Shown here: positions 1 through 8,552 of the stretch, in pieces
How the letters are laid out: each line of letters opens with the position of its first letter
Position numbering within the stretch: the stretch's first letter is position 1
NCBI RefSeq assembly: GCF_003290025.1
Contig: NZ_QNHG01000001.1
Location: forward strand, 1,314,656 to 1,378,655
DNA: 64,000 nucleotides
From: Pseudogemmobacter bohemicus
GTDB lineage: Bacteria; Pseudomonadota; Alphaproteobacteria; Rhodobacterales; Rhodobacteraceae
Direction: 5' to 3'
Notes under the pieces: model-generated
Told to the model about the DNA's origin: nothing
Seen by the model: only the letters and a program-made list of their open reading frames with translations
Database searches by the model: none
Program-made: the position numbers and the translations under genes

Positions 1-553
1 GCGCCAGCTCCGCCCCCGGGCCGGTGGCCCGGCCCGCAATGGCCGCCACCACCGGCGCCGGATAGAGGTCGATCTGCCGGCAGAGATCGGCCAGCGAAGG
101 GGCGCCATCGCGCAAAGCCGCACCCGCCTCCACCAGTGTCGCCGAGGAGAAGCCCCCCGCCGCGCCGGTAATCACCACCGGCCGGGCGCCGGTCCTGGGC
201 CGGGTGCCAGGGGTCTCACCACCTTCGGGCGCGCGGGTCAGCGTCTCGCCGTCACGACCGGCAGAGCCCGCATCGCCATTTGATGCGCGGTTACAGGCAT
301 CAGGGGCAGCCTCGCCGGTATCCGCAGCCGCGCGGCCATGGGCCTCGTCCAGCCGGGCTTCGGCCTCCCCGACCTCTGCGGCAAGCGCGGCAGAAAGGGC
401 GGCCCGCACCTCCTGGGTCAGGCCGTTCAGGGGCGCATTGTCGATCTCAAGCAGCAGGACGCGCGCCTCCGGACCGACCAGGCTCTGCCGCAAAACACCC
501 TTCGCCGTGGAATGCGGCCCGGCCACATTCCCGCTCCGCTCAGTTCGAGTCAT
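1..553 (-). CDS. Enoyl-CoA hydratase/isomerase (crotonase) family protein, N-terminal part, cut by the window edge
   Basis: The reading frame opens at the ATG at 553 behind a GAAGGCGGGGG stretch and runs off the left edge without a stop. The fold signature of crotonases is visible: an LLEIDNAPLNGL-type beta strand near the start, VVITGAAGGFSSA, then a helix ending PVVAAIAGRATGPGAELA, which corresponds to the second oxyanion-hole region (usually GGGLELA). This arrangement is typical of the N-terminal half of FadJ/FadB-like beta-oxidation proteins, so it may be a bifunctional hydratase/3-hydroxyacyl-CoA dehydrogenase, but the dehydrogenase half would lie outside. Between the first strand and VVITG sits a low-complexity Ala/Gly/Glu-rich insert of roughly 45 residues that crotonases normally lack. 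Confidence 0.75.
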   Translation of the reverse strand, partial: MTRTERSGNVAGPHSTAKGVLRQSLVGPEARVLLLEIDNAPLNGLTQEVRAALSAALAAEVGEAEARLDEAHGRAAADTGEAAPDACNRASNGDAGSAGRDGETLTRAPEGGETPGTRPRTGARPVVITGAAGGFSSATLVEAGAALRDGAPSLADLCRQIDLYPAPVVAAIAGRATGPGAELA

Positions 554-866
554 GCCCCCGCCTTCACCCGACACATCCATGGGCTGCGAGTTAACAGGAC
601 ATTCCGGTGGCTTGACAAGAGCTTACCCTGCCCTGCCGGCTGTCTCCCGCCCAATATTCCACGCTTATTCCCACACGGCCCGCGCCCAGGCCAGCCAATG
701 CCCTGCCCGGATAACAGGCCACCTGCAACAATCCCTTGCCCATGCCACAACCGGACCGGCAAAAAAGACAGGCAGCACAATCCTTCCGTGAGCAGCCAAT
801 ACAGCCTGCCGCCGGATGGCAGCAGAGTATCAACGGCGCAAACCACCCGTGCAGGGCTGGTGGGGA
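554..866. other. Intergenic, no supported gene
   Basis: About 310 bases between the crotonase-like start and the end of the next small gene. Open frames here are short, have no Shine-Dalgarno sequence and encode Cys/Gly/Arg-rich translations without recognisable features. It presumably carries the promoter of the crotonase-like gene, but I see no convincing -35/-10 pair. Confidence 0.5.
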
Positions 867-1103
867 TCAGACCGGCATATTATCGAATATTTGTTCGATT
901 TCTTCTTCCTCACGCAGGCGCCGCGCCTCGCGCTGCGAGAGGCTTTCGCGCCCGCCCTCGGAAACGGGGGTGGGAAAGCGATGCGCCAGGGCCTGGATCT
1001 CTGCGAGCGTCGCGCTCAGATCCGTCATCGCACCATCTTCCGCAAGCTTTACCGCCTCGCGGGTCAGGCGCTGCAATTGAGAAAAACCGTTATAGATTTC
1101 CAT
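867..1103 (-). CDS. Small conserved-looking hypothetical protein (78 aa)
   Basis: The ATG at 1103 is preceded by a strong GGAGGA eight bases upstream, which is why this start is preferred over an in-frame ATG further out at 1184. The product starts MEIYNGFSQLQ and is charged and probably helical throughout, with a Glu/Arg-rich C-terminal half (SQREARRLREEEEIEQIF) that could form a short coiled coil. No cysteine, signal peptide or membrane segment is present. I do not recognise a family. It stands alone between the crotonase-like gene and the divergent TIGR01244 gene. Confidence 0.6.
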   Translation of the reverse strand: MEIYNGFSQLQRLTREAVKLAEDGAMTDLSATLAEIQALAHRFPTPVSEGGRESLSQREARRLREEEEIEQIFDNMPV

Positions 1104-1281
1104 GGCCGTTCCTCCTCCGGCTGCCGGTACTCCCGGGATTACAATATCAGGCTTGTGTTTCACTGCCATGACGCAGATCAACAATGGGCGCGCATTGCGC
1201 GGACAGGCGCCGCCGGATCGGGGCTTTTCCCCCGGCTTTCGGCGCTATAGGCTGCGGCAGAATTTCCGAAGGGACGTCAAG

Positions 1282-1719
1282 ATGGATATCCGCCCGCTCA
1301 GTGAAACCTATGCCGTTTCGCCCCAGATCGCAGTCGAGGACCTTGAGGCGATCAGGGACGCCGGCTACCGCGCGGTGATCGACAACCGCCCCGATGCGGA
1401 GATCCCCGACGACCTCCATACCAGCGAGATGCAGGCGCGGGCCGAGGCGCTTGGCCTCGCCTTCTTTGCCAATCCGGTGATTGGTGGCGCGCTTACGATG
1501 CAAAATGTCGTGGCCCAGGCCGAGGCAATTGCCGCCGCGCCGGGGCCGGTGCTGGCCTATTGCGCCAGCGGCAACCGTTCGTCGATCGTCTGGGCTTTGT
1601 CCCAGGCAGGGACGCAGCCGGCCGCCGATCTGATCGCCGCTGCCGCGCGGCATGGCTATCAGCTCGCCCATCTCGAACCGCAGATCGAGGCACTTGCGGC
1701 GCAGAAATCCGCCGGCTGA
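1282..1719 (+). CDS. TIGR01244 family protein (rhodanese/phosphatase-like, beta-lactamase-hydrolase-like domain)
   Basis: A 145-residue protein starting MDIRPLSETYAVSPQI, with a short upstream GGGA; in-frame codons upstream look non-coding. The anion-binding loop CASGNRS lies at about residues 94-100 (Cys94, Arg99), as in the TIGR01244/DUF442 family that is found free or fused to the sulfide-handling BlhA/Bigr proteins. The family fold is that of cysteine-dependent phosphatases, and roles in sulfur transfer or phosphatase action have been proposed; the substrate cannot be told from sequence. It is convergent with the FliM/FliN-like gene, with about 50 bases between them. Confidence 0.8.
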   Translation: MDIRPLSETYAVSPQIAVEDLEAIRDAGYRAVIDNRPDAEIPDDLHTSEMQARAEALGLAFFANPVIGGALTMQNVVAQAEAIAAAPGPVLAYCASGNRSSIVWALSQAGTQPAADLIAAAARHGYQLAHLEPQIEALAAQKSAG

Positions 1720-1771
1720 GACACGTCCGGGTCGTGGCGTGGCCCCGGCCTGGGGCTCTGTGCTGCGCCGA

Positions 1772-2815
1772 TCAGGCCGGGACACGGAAATCAAGCCCAT
1801 CCCCGAGGCCAGCCTCAATCCCGAAGCCCGGTTCACCCTCCGGGCCGGGAATCGCCATTTGTTCCGTTGCGAATCCAGCCGGAAAGTCCATCGCAGCGGG
1901 CGTATTCATCGCCGGAAGATCCGGCACCGAGTCCGCCGGGATACCCGGCTCTGTTTCGCCCTTGCCGCTCGCCACCGCGCTGATCCGCAATGCGCGGTAG
2001 CCGTTTTGCTGCCCCAGCCGTGCCGCAGCCACCGGTTTACCGTCGATCCCCCGCAGGCTGATCTTTGCGATACTGGCCTCGTTCAGCGGCAAAACCTGCC
2101 CCGGCTCCAGCTGCATCACCTCATTCAGGGTCAGCATCCGCCGCCCCAGCACCGCCTGCAATTCGCATTCCGTCTGCCCCAGATCGGCGGAGAATCCCGC
2201 AGGCTCGGGTGCGGTGCCGGCGGGCTCCGCCTGCGACATCTCAGCCAGCGGCAGCGCCAGCAGCATCTCCCCGCTGCGCTTGCCATCGGCCAGTGACAGG
2301 GTGGTGGTCATCAGGTGATAGGGCAGATCATCCAGCAACAGCCCGATGCTGCGCGGATCATCCAGCAATGAGGCAAAGCGGAAACCGCCATCGACGCGGC
2401 GATCCGGCAGGTCGCGGACCAGGAAATCGAACCGCGCCAGCGCCCGGTCAAGCACCGGCGAGATCATCGCGGCATCGGTCCTGGTCGGTCGTCTGGATCC
2501 GGGCGCCACCGTGCCGATACGGCCGATCGTCTGCATCTCGATCAGCGAAGCCGTCAGCTCGGGTGAGAAAGCCGCCACCCCCATCGCGCCCCCCGGCCCG
2601 TCCAGCAGCGCGATCAGCGCGCGCTCGGGCGGCAGCTCCGGCAGTTCCAACAGATCGCAGGGCCGCGAGGACAGCGCCGTGGTTTCCGCAGGCAGCCCCA
2701 CCCCTTCGCGCAGGGCGCGCGCCAAAGCCAGCCGCCAGGCCTGATCAACCAGCGCATGGGGCTGGGGCAGTTCCTCATGCGCGGGGCGAAGTTTGCGGCG
2801 CAGGATCTCGCTCAT
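1772..2815 (-). CDS. FliM/FliN family flagellar motor switch protein
   Basis: The protein of 347 residues opens with MSEILRRKLRP, a form of N-terminus common to this alphaproteobacterial group. A central FliM-like region (about residues 60-200) is followed by a SpoA/FliN-type C-ring module at about residues 215-280 (ELQAVLGRRMLTLNEVMQL, LPLNEASIAKISLRG). The C-terminal 60 residues are acidic and Pro-rich, probably disordered. Such proteins form the cytoplasmic C-ring that sets torque direction and binds CheY-P. No other flagellar gene lies in the window, so it is an orphan next to a sensor kinase. An upstream ATG at 2875 exists, but the MSEIL start fits the family better. Confidence 0.8.
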   Translation of the reverse strand: MSEILRRKLRPAHEELPQPHALVDQAWRLALARALREGVGLPAETTALSSRPCDLLELPELPPERALIALLDGPGGAMGVAAFSPELTASLIEMQTIGRIGTVAPGSRRPTRTDAAMISPVLDRALARFDFLVRDLPDRRVDGGFRFASLLDDPRSIGLLLDDLPYHLMTTTLSLADGKRSGEMLLALPLAEMSQAEPAGTAPEPAGFSADLGQTECELQAVLGRRMLTLNEVMQLEPGQVLPLNEASIAKISLRGIDGKPVAAARLGQQNGYRALRISAVASGKGETEPGIPADSVPDLPAMNTPAAMDFPAGFATEQMAIPGPEGEPGFGIEAGLGDGLDFRVPA

Positions 2816-2937
2816 GCCAATGCTTCCCGTTTTCGTCCAGGTATCGCCATTCTGGTCGCGAGAAGGTTTGCGCAAAGTTAACAGGGCCGGGAAAATCGTA
2901 GCGAAACCGCGCGCCGCCCGCCGCTGCCCGTTTTTTT

Positions 2938-5613
2938 TCAGCCGGGGTCGATTCTCAGCGGCAGCACCACGCGAAAGGCCGCACCGCCCTGGCCGGGAAG
3001 ATAGTCGATGCTGCCGCCCAGATTGGTGACGATCTCGCGGCAGATCGCGAGGCCCAGCCCCGCGCCCGAGGCCCTTGCCTCGCCGGGAAGTCGCCAGAAT
3101 TTCTCGAACACCATGGATTGCAGCGCCTTGGGAATGCCCTTGCCGTTATCCGAGACATCGACCCTGACCCGCCCGCCTTTGACCCGCACCGCGATGCGGA
3201 TGCGCGGATGACTCGAATCGCAATATTTGCGCGCATTGGCGATCAGGTTGATGAACACCTGGGTCAGCCGGTCGGCATCGGTGCGCATCCAGACGGATTC
3301 GGCGATGGTGTCGCGGGTGAATTCGATATCACGCTCGGGCTTGACCTTTTCGGTGGCGAGAATGGCGCGGTCGATCATATCGCGCATGCTGACAAGGCTC
3401 ACTGACAGCTGCACCTTGCCGCTTTCCAGCACCGACAGATCCAGCAGATCATCCAGCAACCGCGTCAGCCGCACCGCCTCGTCGCGGATGATCCCGCCCG
3501 AGCGCGCGACGGTACCGGGCGGCAGATCGCCCTCGGCGAGGATCTCGGAAAAGGCGCGGATCGAGGTCATGGGGGTGCGCAGCTCATGGCTGATCTGCGA
3601 CAGGAACGCGTCTTTCTGCACCGAAAGCGCGGTCAGCTTCTCATTGGCCTCCCGAAGCGCGGTGGCGGTGCGCGAAAGCGCGCCCCGCTGTTCCTCCAGC
3701 TGCGCGGAATGTTCCATCAGCTGCGCGGATTCGCGCGCCACCACCATCAGATCCTCGACCGTCACCGTATCAAGGCCGACCAGTTTCGAGATCATCGCAT
3801 GCGCCGTGGCGGCACCGATGGAGCCGGCGAGCTTCTCCTCAAGCGCGGCGAGGAAGGCGGGCGTCGGGTCGGGCAGCATGGATTCGCTTTTGCCCTGATC
3901 GCGGGCGGCGCGCTCGAAAAGGCCCTGTGCCTCCTCCTCGCCCATGATGCGCTGTGTCATAACAAGCAGCGCCTCGGGCTCTGCCTCGCCGCGCGCCCAG
4001 CGTTGCGGGCCGACCGGGCCATCGAAGACATTGACGAAAACCGCGCTTTGCAGCCGCTCGACCGGGCCGGGGAAGCTCAGGATCGAGGCGGCGCAGAACA
4101 CCGCCGTATTGGCGATCAGCGACCAGAACAGCGCATGGACCAGCGGATCCATCACCTCGGTGCCGAACATCGCCTCGGGGCGCAACCAGCCAAATCCCCA
4201 AAGGCCCTGTTGCAGCACCGAGGCGGGCAGGATCGCATCCCCGAAAGAGGGCAGGAACAGGCAATAGGCCCAGAGCGCGAAACCCGTCCCAAGCCCAAGG
4301 AGCGCGCCGGTCCGGGTGGCGCCGCGCCAGAAAATACCGCCGATCATCACCGGCAGGAATTGCGCGACACCTGCAAAAGAGATCAGCCCGATCTCGGCCA
4401 GCGCCCCCGATCCCCCCGAGACGCGGTAATAGCCGAGGCCCAAAGCCAGCACGAGCGCGATGGAGATCCGCCGTGCATTCAGCACCAGCGAGCGCACATC
4501 CTCGGAAATCGCGCCAGAACGGCGCAGCCTGAGCCAGGTCGGAATCACGATATGGTTCGACACCATGGTGGCCAGTGCAATCGCCTCGACGATCACCATC
4601 GAGGTGGCCGAGGAAAAGCCGCCAAGGAAGGCAAGCATCGCAAGCGCTCCCTGCCCCTCGGCCAGAGGCAGGGTCAGGACGAACATATCGGGGTTGGCGC
4701 CTTCGGGCAGGCGCTCGATCCCCATCACGGCGATGGGGATGATGAAAAGGCTCATCGCCAGCATATAGGCCGGGAATGCCCAGGAGGCGCGGGCCAGCTG
4801 GCGCTCATCGGAATTCTCGACCACGATGACCTGAAACATGCGCGGCAGGCAGATCACCGCCGCGCCGGCAAGGAACAGGATCGCGGTCCATCGCCCCGGC
4901 TGCAACTGCCAGTCATGCAACGAAGACGCGTCGATCTTCGCCATGATGCCCGAGACGCCGCCCGCCAGCCCCCAGACCACGAAACAGCCGACCGCGATCA
5001 GCGCGACCAGCTTGACCACCGCCTCGACCGCGATGGCGGCGACGATGCCGGTATGCTGCTCTTTGGCGTCCAGGTTGCGGGTGCCGAACAGGATGGTGAA
5101 GAGCGCCAGCCCCACCGCCACCCAGATTGCGGTCTGGCCGGCGGCCGGGCGCGCCTCGCCGGGCGCGGCATTGGCAAAGACCTCAAAGGCCAGCACCACC
5201 GATTGCAATTGCAGCGCGATATAGGGCGTCACCGCGACAATCGCGATCACGGTGACCAGCACGCCCAGCGAATTCGATTTGCCATAGCGCGACGAGATCA
5301 GATCGGCGATCGAGGTCAGCCGCTGCCGGCGCCCGATATGCACCAGCTTGCGCAAGATCCACCACCAGCCGATGAAGACCAGCGTTGGCCCCAGATAGAT
5401 CGTGATGAATTCCAGCCCCGAGCGCGCCGCATAGCCCACCGCGCCGTAAAAGGTCCAGGCGGTGCAATAGATCGACAGCGACAGCGTATAGACCATGGGC
5501 GAGCGCAGCCAGCCAAGCTTCCCCTGCCCCGAGCGCCGCTCGACCAGAAAGGCGACGGCGAAGAGGAAGATCACATAGGCAAGGCAAGAGGCGACCAGCA
5601 GGTTGAAAGACAT
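2938..5613 (-). CDS. Sodium/solute symporter-histidine kinase hybrid sensor
   Basis: At 891 residues, this joins an SSS-family (PutP-like) transporter of about a dozen membrane helices (roughly residues 1-520) to a cytoplasmic kinase. A linker with a short coiled coil (about 620-665) precedes HisKA with phospho-acceptor His676 in SHELRTP; the ATPase part shows an N box near 789 (INLIANARKY), DNGKGIP near 823 and GAGLGL near 851. This architecture is known from CrbS-type sensors, where transport or substrate binding is linked to phosphorelay. The start at 5613 follows seven bases after the stop of the small membrane gene. The substrate is unknown. The partner may be the single-domain response regulator upstream at 6482-6994. 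Confidence 0.88.
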   Translation of the reverse strand: MSFNLLVASCLAYVIFLFAVAFLVERRSGQGKLGWLRSPMVYTLSLSIYCTAWTFYGAVGYAARSGLEFITIYLGPTLVFIGWWWILRKLVHIGRRQRLTSIADLISSRYGKSNSLGVLVTVIAIVAVTPYIALQLQSVVLAFEVFANAAPGEARPAAGQTAIWVAVGLALFTILFGTRNLDAKEQHTGIVAAIAVEAVVKLVALIAVGCFVVWGLAGGVSGIMAKIDASSLHDWQLQPGRWTAILFLAGAAVICLPRMFQVIVVENSDERQLARASWAFPAYMLAMSLFIIPIAVMGIERLPEGANPDMFVLTLPLAEGQGALAMLAFLGGFSSATSMVIVEAIALATMVSNHIVIPTWLRLRRSGAISEDVRSLVLNARRISIALVLALGLGYYRVSGGSGALAEIGLISFAGVAQFLPVMIGGIFWRGATRTGALLGLGTGFALWAYCLFLPSFGDAILPASVLQQGLWGFGWLRPEAMFGTEVMDPLVHALFWSLIANTAVFCAASILSFPGPVERLQSAVFVNVFDGPVGPQRWARGEAEPEALLVMTQRIMGEEEAQGLFERAARDQGKSESMLPDPTPAFLAALEEKLAGSIGAATAHAMISKLVGLDTVTVEDLMVVARESAQLMEHSAQLEEQRGALSRTATALREANEKLTALSVQKDAFLSQISHELRTPMTSIRAFSEILAEGDLPPGTVARSGGIIRDEAVRLTRLLDDLLDLSVLESGKVQLSVSLVSMRDMIDRAILATEKVKPERDIEFTRDTIAESVWMRTDADRLTQVFINLIANARKYCDSSHPRIRIAVRVKGGRVRVDVSDNGKGIPKALQSMVFEKFWRLPGEARASGAGLGLAICREIVTNLGGSIDYLPGQGGAAFRVVLPLRIDPG

Positions 5614-5620
5614 CGGGGGT

Positions 5621-5905
5621 TCAGCCTTCTTCCTCGTCGCCCGATGCCTCGCCGGGGCGGGTCTCGTCGGGTTTCGCCAGCCCCGGCGCAAGCGCGGCGG
5701 CCAGAAGGATCAGCACGGCCCAGGTCAGAAAGAACCAGATCACATCCGAGGAAAGCAGCCGCTGGCCGCCATCCGCCGGCGTCCAGAGGATCGGCAGGAT
5801 CATCAGAAAGACCCCGGCCACCGGCAAAAGCCGCGCCGCATCGCGCAGCCGGCGGCGGCGATAGGGGATGCGGCCAAGAAAGAGCGGACGGCGCGGGCGT
5901 TTCAC
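5621..5905 (-). CDS. Small two-helix membrane protein preceding the symporter-kinase
   Basis: A GTG start at 5905 with GGAGA eight bases upstream gives a 94-residue protein. A basic N-terminus (KRPRRPLFLGRIPYRRRRLR) is followed by two hydrophobic segments (LLPVAGVFLMILPILW and IWFFLTWAVLILLAAAL) and an acidic tail. It ends seven bases before the symporter-kinase start, so the two are almost certainly co-transcribed. Small membrane proteins commonly precede SSS transporters and may help assembly; I infer, without a family match, that this is an accessory subunit of the sensor. Confidence 0.7.
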   Translation of the reverse strand: MKRPRRPLFLGRIPYRRRRLRDAARLLPVAGVFLMILPILWTPADGGQRLLSSDVIWFFLTWAVLILLAAALAPGLAKPDETRPGEASGDEEEG

Positions 5906-6481
5906 GGCCTGTCTTCTCCACACCTGACCGCAGTATCGCGGAACCCGGGCCCGCGCGCCACAACCCTCCGCCGCGTCAGCACTGCTGTCACGACCTGCGC
6001 GAGGGTCTCGGTCACCGCGCCCCTTTCTGCCCCCGGCATGGACTCTGCCCCTGTCACGGAGTTCGTCTCCACCCTGCGGGTGTTGCAACATGGCCGCGCG
6101 CAAGCCAGCGGCGGGATCACCCGGCGCGGAGGGCGCTCCTCTCTGATACGAATATGCCCCGTCCCGCTGAGGGTTCGGGTCACGGAAATCCTGCGGAGCG
6201 GATCTTCCCCCGCATCCGTGCTGCATTGTCCGATTGCGCGGGCGCAGGACGCGCCCGGATAATCCGGCCCCTCGCCGCGGGAAGATCGCGTCCGATCGCG
6301 CGCATCCGGCACGGGACCTGTCTGCCCCGACAGCGCTGTCTTCGGCAGCCGGGTATCGGCAGCAGCCTGTCGCACAACACCCCTCGGGCAGGAGGACCCG
6401 CCTTCCCTCTGACAAAATCCGGTCATCCGGCCAATGCCTCCCGGAGCCCGCAACCGCGCCATGGCAAAAGGCCCGGCGGCG
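5906..6481. other. Intergenic, no supported gene
   Basis: Some 575 bases between the response regulator stop and the GTG of the small membrane gene. Frames that pass through on either strand are Arg/Pro/Ala-rich with no initiation signals, as expected for GC-rich noncoding DNA. The size is notable for this compact genome, and a promoter for the kinase group is likely here, but none is evident. Confidence 0.5.
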
Positions 6482-6994
6482 TCATGCGGCGCCATTGCCG
6501 GATCCCGCAATGGCCTGCCCCGCAATGGCCTGACCCGCATTGGCCTGACCCGCATCGACCTGCCCCGCATCGACCTGCCCCGCATCGACCTGCCCCGCAT
6601 CGACCTGACCGGCCCCGGCGCCAAAGCCGGTGAGGCTGCGCACCTCGGCCACGATCTCGGCATTGGAAAAAGGTTTGGTCATAAAGCGCGTCGCCCCGGC
6701 CCGCTCTGCCGCCTCGCGGTCGCGCGGCAGGCCCTTGGCGGTCAGCATCAGCACCGGCACCGTCACCGTCACCGGATCGGCCCGCAGCGCCGTCAGCACA
6801 TCAAGACCCGAAAGGCCGGGCAGCATATGATCAAGGATCACGAGGCCCGGGCGCAGGCTCCGCGCCAGCTGCGCCGCGCCCTGTCCCTCGGCATGGTGGA
6901 TCACCTCCCAGCCGGCGCGCGACAGGATGAACTGGATCGCCTCGGCGATATTGGGTTCGTCTTCGACCAACAGCACCTTGCGGCTGTTTTCCAT
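6482..6994 (-). CDS. Single-domain response regulator with a repeat-derived C-terminal tail
   Basis: The 170-residue protein begins MENSRKVLLVEDE; a GGG-rich ribosome site lies just upstream. The receiver domain (residues 5-125) is complete: acidic pair Glu11/Asp12, phospho-acceptor Asp55 in VILDHMLPG, Thr86 and Lys107 in FMTKPF. No DNA-binding or enzymatic output domain follows. Instead the C-terminus is made of pentapeptide repeats (AGQVD/AGQAI) encoded by a 15-bp tandem array. It lies upstream of the membrane protein and symporter-kinase on the same strand but about 575 bases away, so partnership is an inference from position. Confidence 0.88.
   Translation of the reverse strand: MENSRKVLLVEDEPNIAEAIQFILSRAGWEVIHHAEGQGAAQLARSLRPGLVILDHMLPGLSGLDVLTALRADPVTVTVPVLMLTAKGLPRDREAAERAGATRFMTKPFSNAEIVAEVRSLTGFGAGAGQVDAGQVDAGQVDAGQVDAGQANAGQAIAGQAIAGSGNGAA
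6507..6611. repeat. 15-bp tandem array, seven units
   Basis: Seven consecutive 15-base units, from GCAATGGCCTGCCCC through three identical GCATCGACCTGCCCC units. Reading in steps of 15 keeps the response regulator in frame and yields AGQVD-like pentapeptides. Units on the gene-internal side are most uniform, those near the stop are diverged. Confidence 0.95.
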
Positions 6995-7190
6995 GCCCGT
7001 CCCCCGCCTTTCTTCGCTGCTTTCTTCCCTGCCCGTCTGCCGCTTGTGATGCGGCATGACCGGTCCTCCCCATCCGGGCAACCGGCCCGGAAAGCCAGTA
7101 TCTTATGATTTGCCTTCCCCTGTCAAAAGGCGATCCACGCCGCATTGCAGCGCACCCTTACGCAGAGCGTGGCAGATACTCCGCCGTCGC

Positions 7191-8480
7191 TCAGCGCGGC
7201 GGTTTTGTCGCCTGCTGTGGCGCATCGCCAAGGATCGAGGGTTCCCGCCGCGCCGGGCAGGCATCCCTCGGGCAGATGCGGCAGGTGGTGCCCGCCGCCA
7301 GCGGCGCCGGATCGGGGGCGCTGCCGCTGTCGGGCTGGATCAGCAAGGCGGCCTCGCGCAGTTCCGGCCCGGCAAAGCCCCAGGGCAGCCGCGCCTCACA
7401 CCAGGCCAGACAGAGAAACCGCCCGCCCCCTGGCTGCGGCATCTCCATCACCGCCCGGACCGGCTGGCCGGGCCGCGCAAGTGCCGTGAAAAGCGGCCAG
7501 AGCGGACAGGCCGCCCCATAGCGCGGCGGCGCGAAACCGGGGATCGGCTTCCGGAACAAAAGCGTCCCCGAGGCATCGCAGACCACCAGCCCGGCGACAG
7601 ATCCCGGCCGGAACGCGATCCGGCGCATCGCCGCCTGGACAGAAACCCCGAACCGCGCCGCGATCAGCGCGGGATCGCCCCCCGCTGCCAGCGCGGTGCG
7701 CAAGCCAGCTTCGGGGATCGCCGCGATATCGCCCCGCGCCTGACCCATCCAGCCCCGCGCCAGCGCCTTCGCATCACGGCCCTGGATCTGATCCAGCGCC
7801 ACAGCCTCTTCCTCGGGCAGGACCCAGCCGATCCTGGACAGCCAGGCCTCCAGCTCGTCCTGCGGCGCCATCACGGCGCTTTCCGCCTCCTCGCCGGAAT
7901 GATCAAGCCAGGAGACCAGCGCCTCGGCGCCCCCCACCAGGCGCTCGCTGTCCTGATGCAGGTTCAGGTGAAAGCGGCGCTGCCAGTCGGGGCTGAGATC
8001 CTCGGTCTCGACCAGGATCCCCGCCGTCGCCCGGACCGCAGACAGCGCCGATAACAGCTCATGCAGCGCCGCCGACAGATGCGGGTCATGGCCCAGCCGG
8101 TCATTCAGCGCCGCCATCCCCTGCCTGAGCCCGGAGATATGGGTCTGGAGATCGGCGATCAGCTGCGCCCAGCCGGGAAAGCGGCCCGCCAGTTCCCCGG
8201 CGCGATCGGCCTCGGCACCCGAGCCCGGGAAGCTTGCCGCCACCGCCCTGAGTTCCGCCACCAGCGCGCCGGGATCACGCTCCGAGAATTCCTCGGGCGC
8301 GACATCCAGCGCGCGCGCAAGGCGGTCCAGCACTTCGGGCGTCACATTGCGGCGATTATGCTCGATCAGGTTCAGATAGGAGGGCGAGATCCCCGCCGCC
8401 CGGCTGAGATCACCCTGCCGCATCCCCGCAGCAATACGCCGCTCACGCAGGCGGGTGCCGATCAGGGGGGCGCGGGACAT
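7191..8480 (-). CDS. XRE-family regulator with DUF2083-type C-terminal domain (short-chain fatty acyl/RamB-like)
   Basis: This 429-residue protein has an N-terminal helix-turn-helix (about residues 8-62: LRERRIAAGMRQGDLSRAAG, SPSYLNLIEHNRR). A long helical middle is followed by a C-terminal domain with PRYGAACPLWPLF and a cysteine group CRICPRDACPARR. This is the plan of the ScfR/PrpR/RamB regulators, which sense acyl-CoA-type metabolites and control acetate or propionate metabolism. Here the gene follows dihydropyrimidinase by about 70 bases on the same strand. Pyrimidine breakdown yields beta-alanine or 3-aminoisobutyrate, which feed malonate semialdehyde or propionyl-CoA routes, so a link is plausible but unproven. 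Confidence 0.85.
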   Translation of the reverse strand: MSRAPLIGTRLRERRIAAGMRQGDLSRAAGISPSYLNLIEHNRRNVTPEVLDRLARALDVAPEEFSERDPGALVAELRAVAASFPGSGAEADRAGELAGRFPGWAQLIADLQTHISGLRQGMAALNDRLGHDPHLSAALHELLSALSAVRATAGILVETEDLSPDWQRRFHLNLHQDSERLVGGAEALVSWLDHSGEEAESAVMAPQDELEAWLSRIGWVLPEEEAVALDQIQGRDAKALARGWMGQARGDIAAIPEAGLRTALAAGGDPALIAARFGVSVQAAMRRIAFRPGSVAGLVVCDASGTLLFRKPIPGFAPPRYGAACPLWPLFTALARPGQPVRAVMEMPQPGGGRFLCLAWCEARLPWGFAGPELREAALLIQPDSGSAPDPAPLAAGTTCRICPRDACPARREPSILGDAPQQATKPPR

Positions 8481-8552
8481 GGCTTCTCCGGGCAGGGCTT
8501 GCGACAGGCTCGCCCGGAGAATTTACAACCTGGTGAAAACTTTACAACCGGT

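Noticed and set aside
6507-6611. CRISPR-like repeat array
   Set aside because: Units are directly adjacent with no spacers and continue a protein reading frame.
3586-6633. Very long open frame on the plus strand opposite the symporter-kinase and regulator genes
   Set aside because: His/Arg/Gln/Gly-rich translation without domains, exactly antisense to well-supported genes; a by-product of GC-rich third positions.
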